From Acidobacteriota bacterium (GTDB taxonomy: Bacteria > Acidobacteriota > Terriglobia > Acidiferrales > 2-02-FULL-67-57), in contig JACPRL010000008.1 in the NCBI GenBank assembly GCA_016189965.1, positions 1 to 14,065 of the forward strand: a DNA stretch of 14,065 nt, in the 5' to 3' direction. The translations under genes and the position numbers were made by a program. Positions 13,511 to 14,065 of the stretch are shown piece by piece. How positions within the stretch are numbered: the first letter of the stretch is position 1; each line of letters begins with the position of its first letter. The notes beneath the pieces are model-generated. The model had not been told where the DNA came from. It made no database searches and worked only from the letters and a program-made list of their open reading frames with translations.

Positions 13511-13532
13511 GTTCGTCCGGCGGCGAAGAGGT

Positions 13533-14065
13533 TCAGACCGAGACTTCGCTCGGCACCTTCTCCACCGCAAACACTTCCAGCACGTCGCCCACCTTCACGT
13601 CGGCGAAGTTGGCGATGACCACGCCGCACTCGTAGCCCGCGCCTACTTCCTTGACGTCCTCCTTGAAGCGTCGCAGCGAGCCGACCTTGCTCTTGTAGAT
13701 GACCACGTTGTCGCGCAGCACGCGCACCTCGGCGTCGCGCGACACCTTGCCGTCCAGCACGTAGCAGCCCGCCACCATGCCGACGCGCGGGATGCGGAAG
13801 GTTTCGCGGACTTCGGCGTGGCCGACGATGGTTTCCTTGACGGTGGGCTCGAGCAGCCCGACCGCCGCCTGGCGGATTTCGTCCAGCACCTCGTAGATGA
13901 CGTTGTGCAGCCGGATGTCCACGCCTTCCTGCTGGGCCAGTTCGGCCGCCTTGCGGTCGGGCCGGACGTTGAAGCCGATGATGACGGCGTTGGAGGCCGA
14001 GGCCAGGAGCACGTCCGACTCGTTGATGGCGCCGACGCCCGAGTGGATGATGCGGAGGCGCACCT
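13533..14065 (-). CDS. infB: Translation initiation factor IF-2, C-terminal part (truncated by window edge)
   Basis: IF-2 is the GTPase that delivers fMet-tRNA to the 30S subunit and promotes subunit joining. Only the last 177 or so codons are present. The end of domain C1 is seen in IIHSGVGAINESDVLLASAS and VIIGFNVRPD, followed by LAQQEGVDIRLHNVIYEVLD. Domain C2, which binds the formylmethionyl end of the initiator tRNA, follows with GMVAGCYVLDGKV, KVGSLRRFKEDVKEVGAGYE and CGVVIANFADVKVGD. The stop TGA is at 13535-13533. The GTPase domain and the start are outside the window, so the GTG near the right edge is internal. Confidence 0.97.
   Translation of the reverse strand, partial: VRLRIIHSGVGAINESDVLLASASNAVIIGFNVRPDRKAAELAQQEGVDIRLHNVIYEVLDEIRQAAVGLLEPTVKETIVGHAEVRETFRIPRVGMVAGCYVLDGKVSRDAEVRVLRDNVVIYKSKVGSLRRFKEDVKEVGAGYECGVVIANFADVKVGDVLEVFAVEKVPSEVSV

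Noticed and set aside
13511..13570. 20-codon upstream extension of ylxP
   Set aside because: It would overlap the infB stop, and the family starts at MVVGVLRLEIH.

Overview
This is a GC-rich bacterial chromosome segment that joins two conserved translation gene clusters. The organism is most likely an Acidobacteriota member, possibly from a metagenome assembly. That is inference. It rests on the high GC content, a SecY with an extra segment before its last membrane helix and a C-terminus reading QIEAQLTMRHYEGF, a solitary STN-plus-secretin protein, an N-terminally extended S11, and intergenic repeats of the CTTCG...CTCAG type. No rRNA, tRNA, CRISPR array or intact insertion sequence was found.

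Region 1 (1-7390, + strand) is the end of the spc operon fused to the alpha operon: rpsE (cut by the left edge), rpmD, rplO, secY, adk, map, infA, rpmJ, rpsM, rpsK, rpsD, rpoA, rplQ. Gaps are 4-35 nt, and adk and map overlap by ATGA. It encodes ribosomal proteins, the Sec channel, adenylate kinase, methionine aminopeptidase, IF-1 and the RNA polymerase alpha subunit. The striking defect is in infA. Its 72-codon frame is otherwise intact, but codon 42, a conserved lysine, is TAG. TAG also ends most other genes of this cluster, so general recoding is unlikely.

Region 2 (7391-10037) starts with a 194-bp repeat-rich gap. On the - strand it holds a VanZ-family membrane protein, guaB (IMP dehydrogenase) and a 44-residue protein with two CxxC pairs. 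guaB and the small gene each have a good sigma-70-type promoter with a TTGACG -35 box and a 17-bp spacer. The guaB leader of about 140 nt contains a repeat hairpin.

Region 3 (10168-11745, + strand) is a lone secretin-family outer-membrane protein. It has a signal peptide, one STN-like and one N-type domain, a secretin core and a proline/glutamine tail. Its promoter lies so close to the ATG that the mRNA may be nearly leaderless.

Region 4 (11889-14065, - strand) is the end of a nusA-infB type operon: infB (cut by the right edge), ylxP/DUF503, rbfA, truB. It covers translation initiation, 30S maturation and tRNA pseudouridylation, and it converges on the secretin gene across another repeat-bearing gap.

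I did not find a convincing new multi-gene system. The best leads are the amber codon in infA, the small CxxC protein and the repeat families in the gaps.
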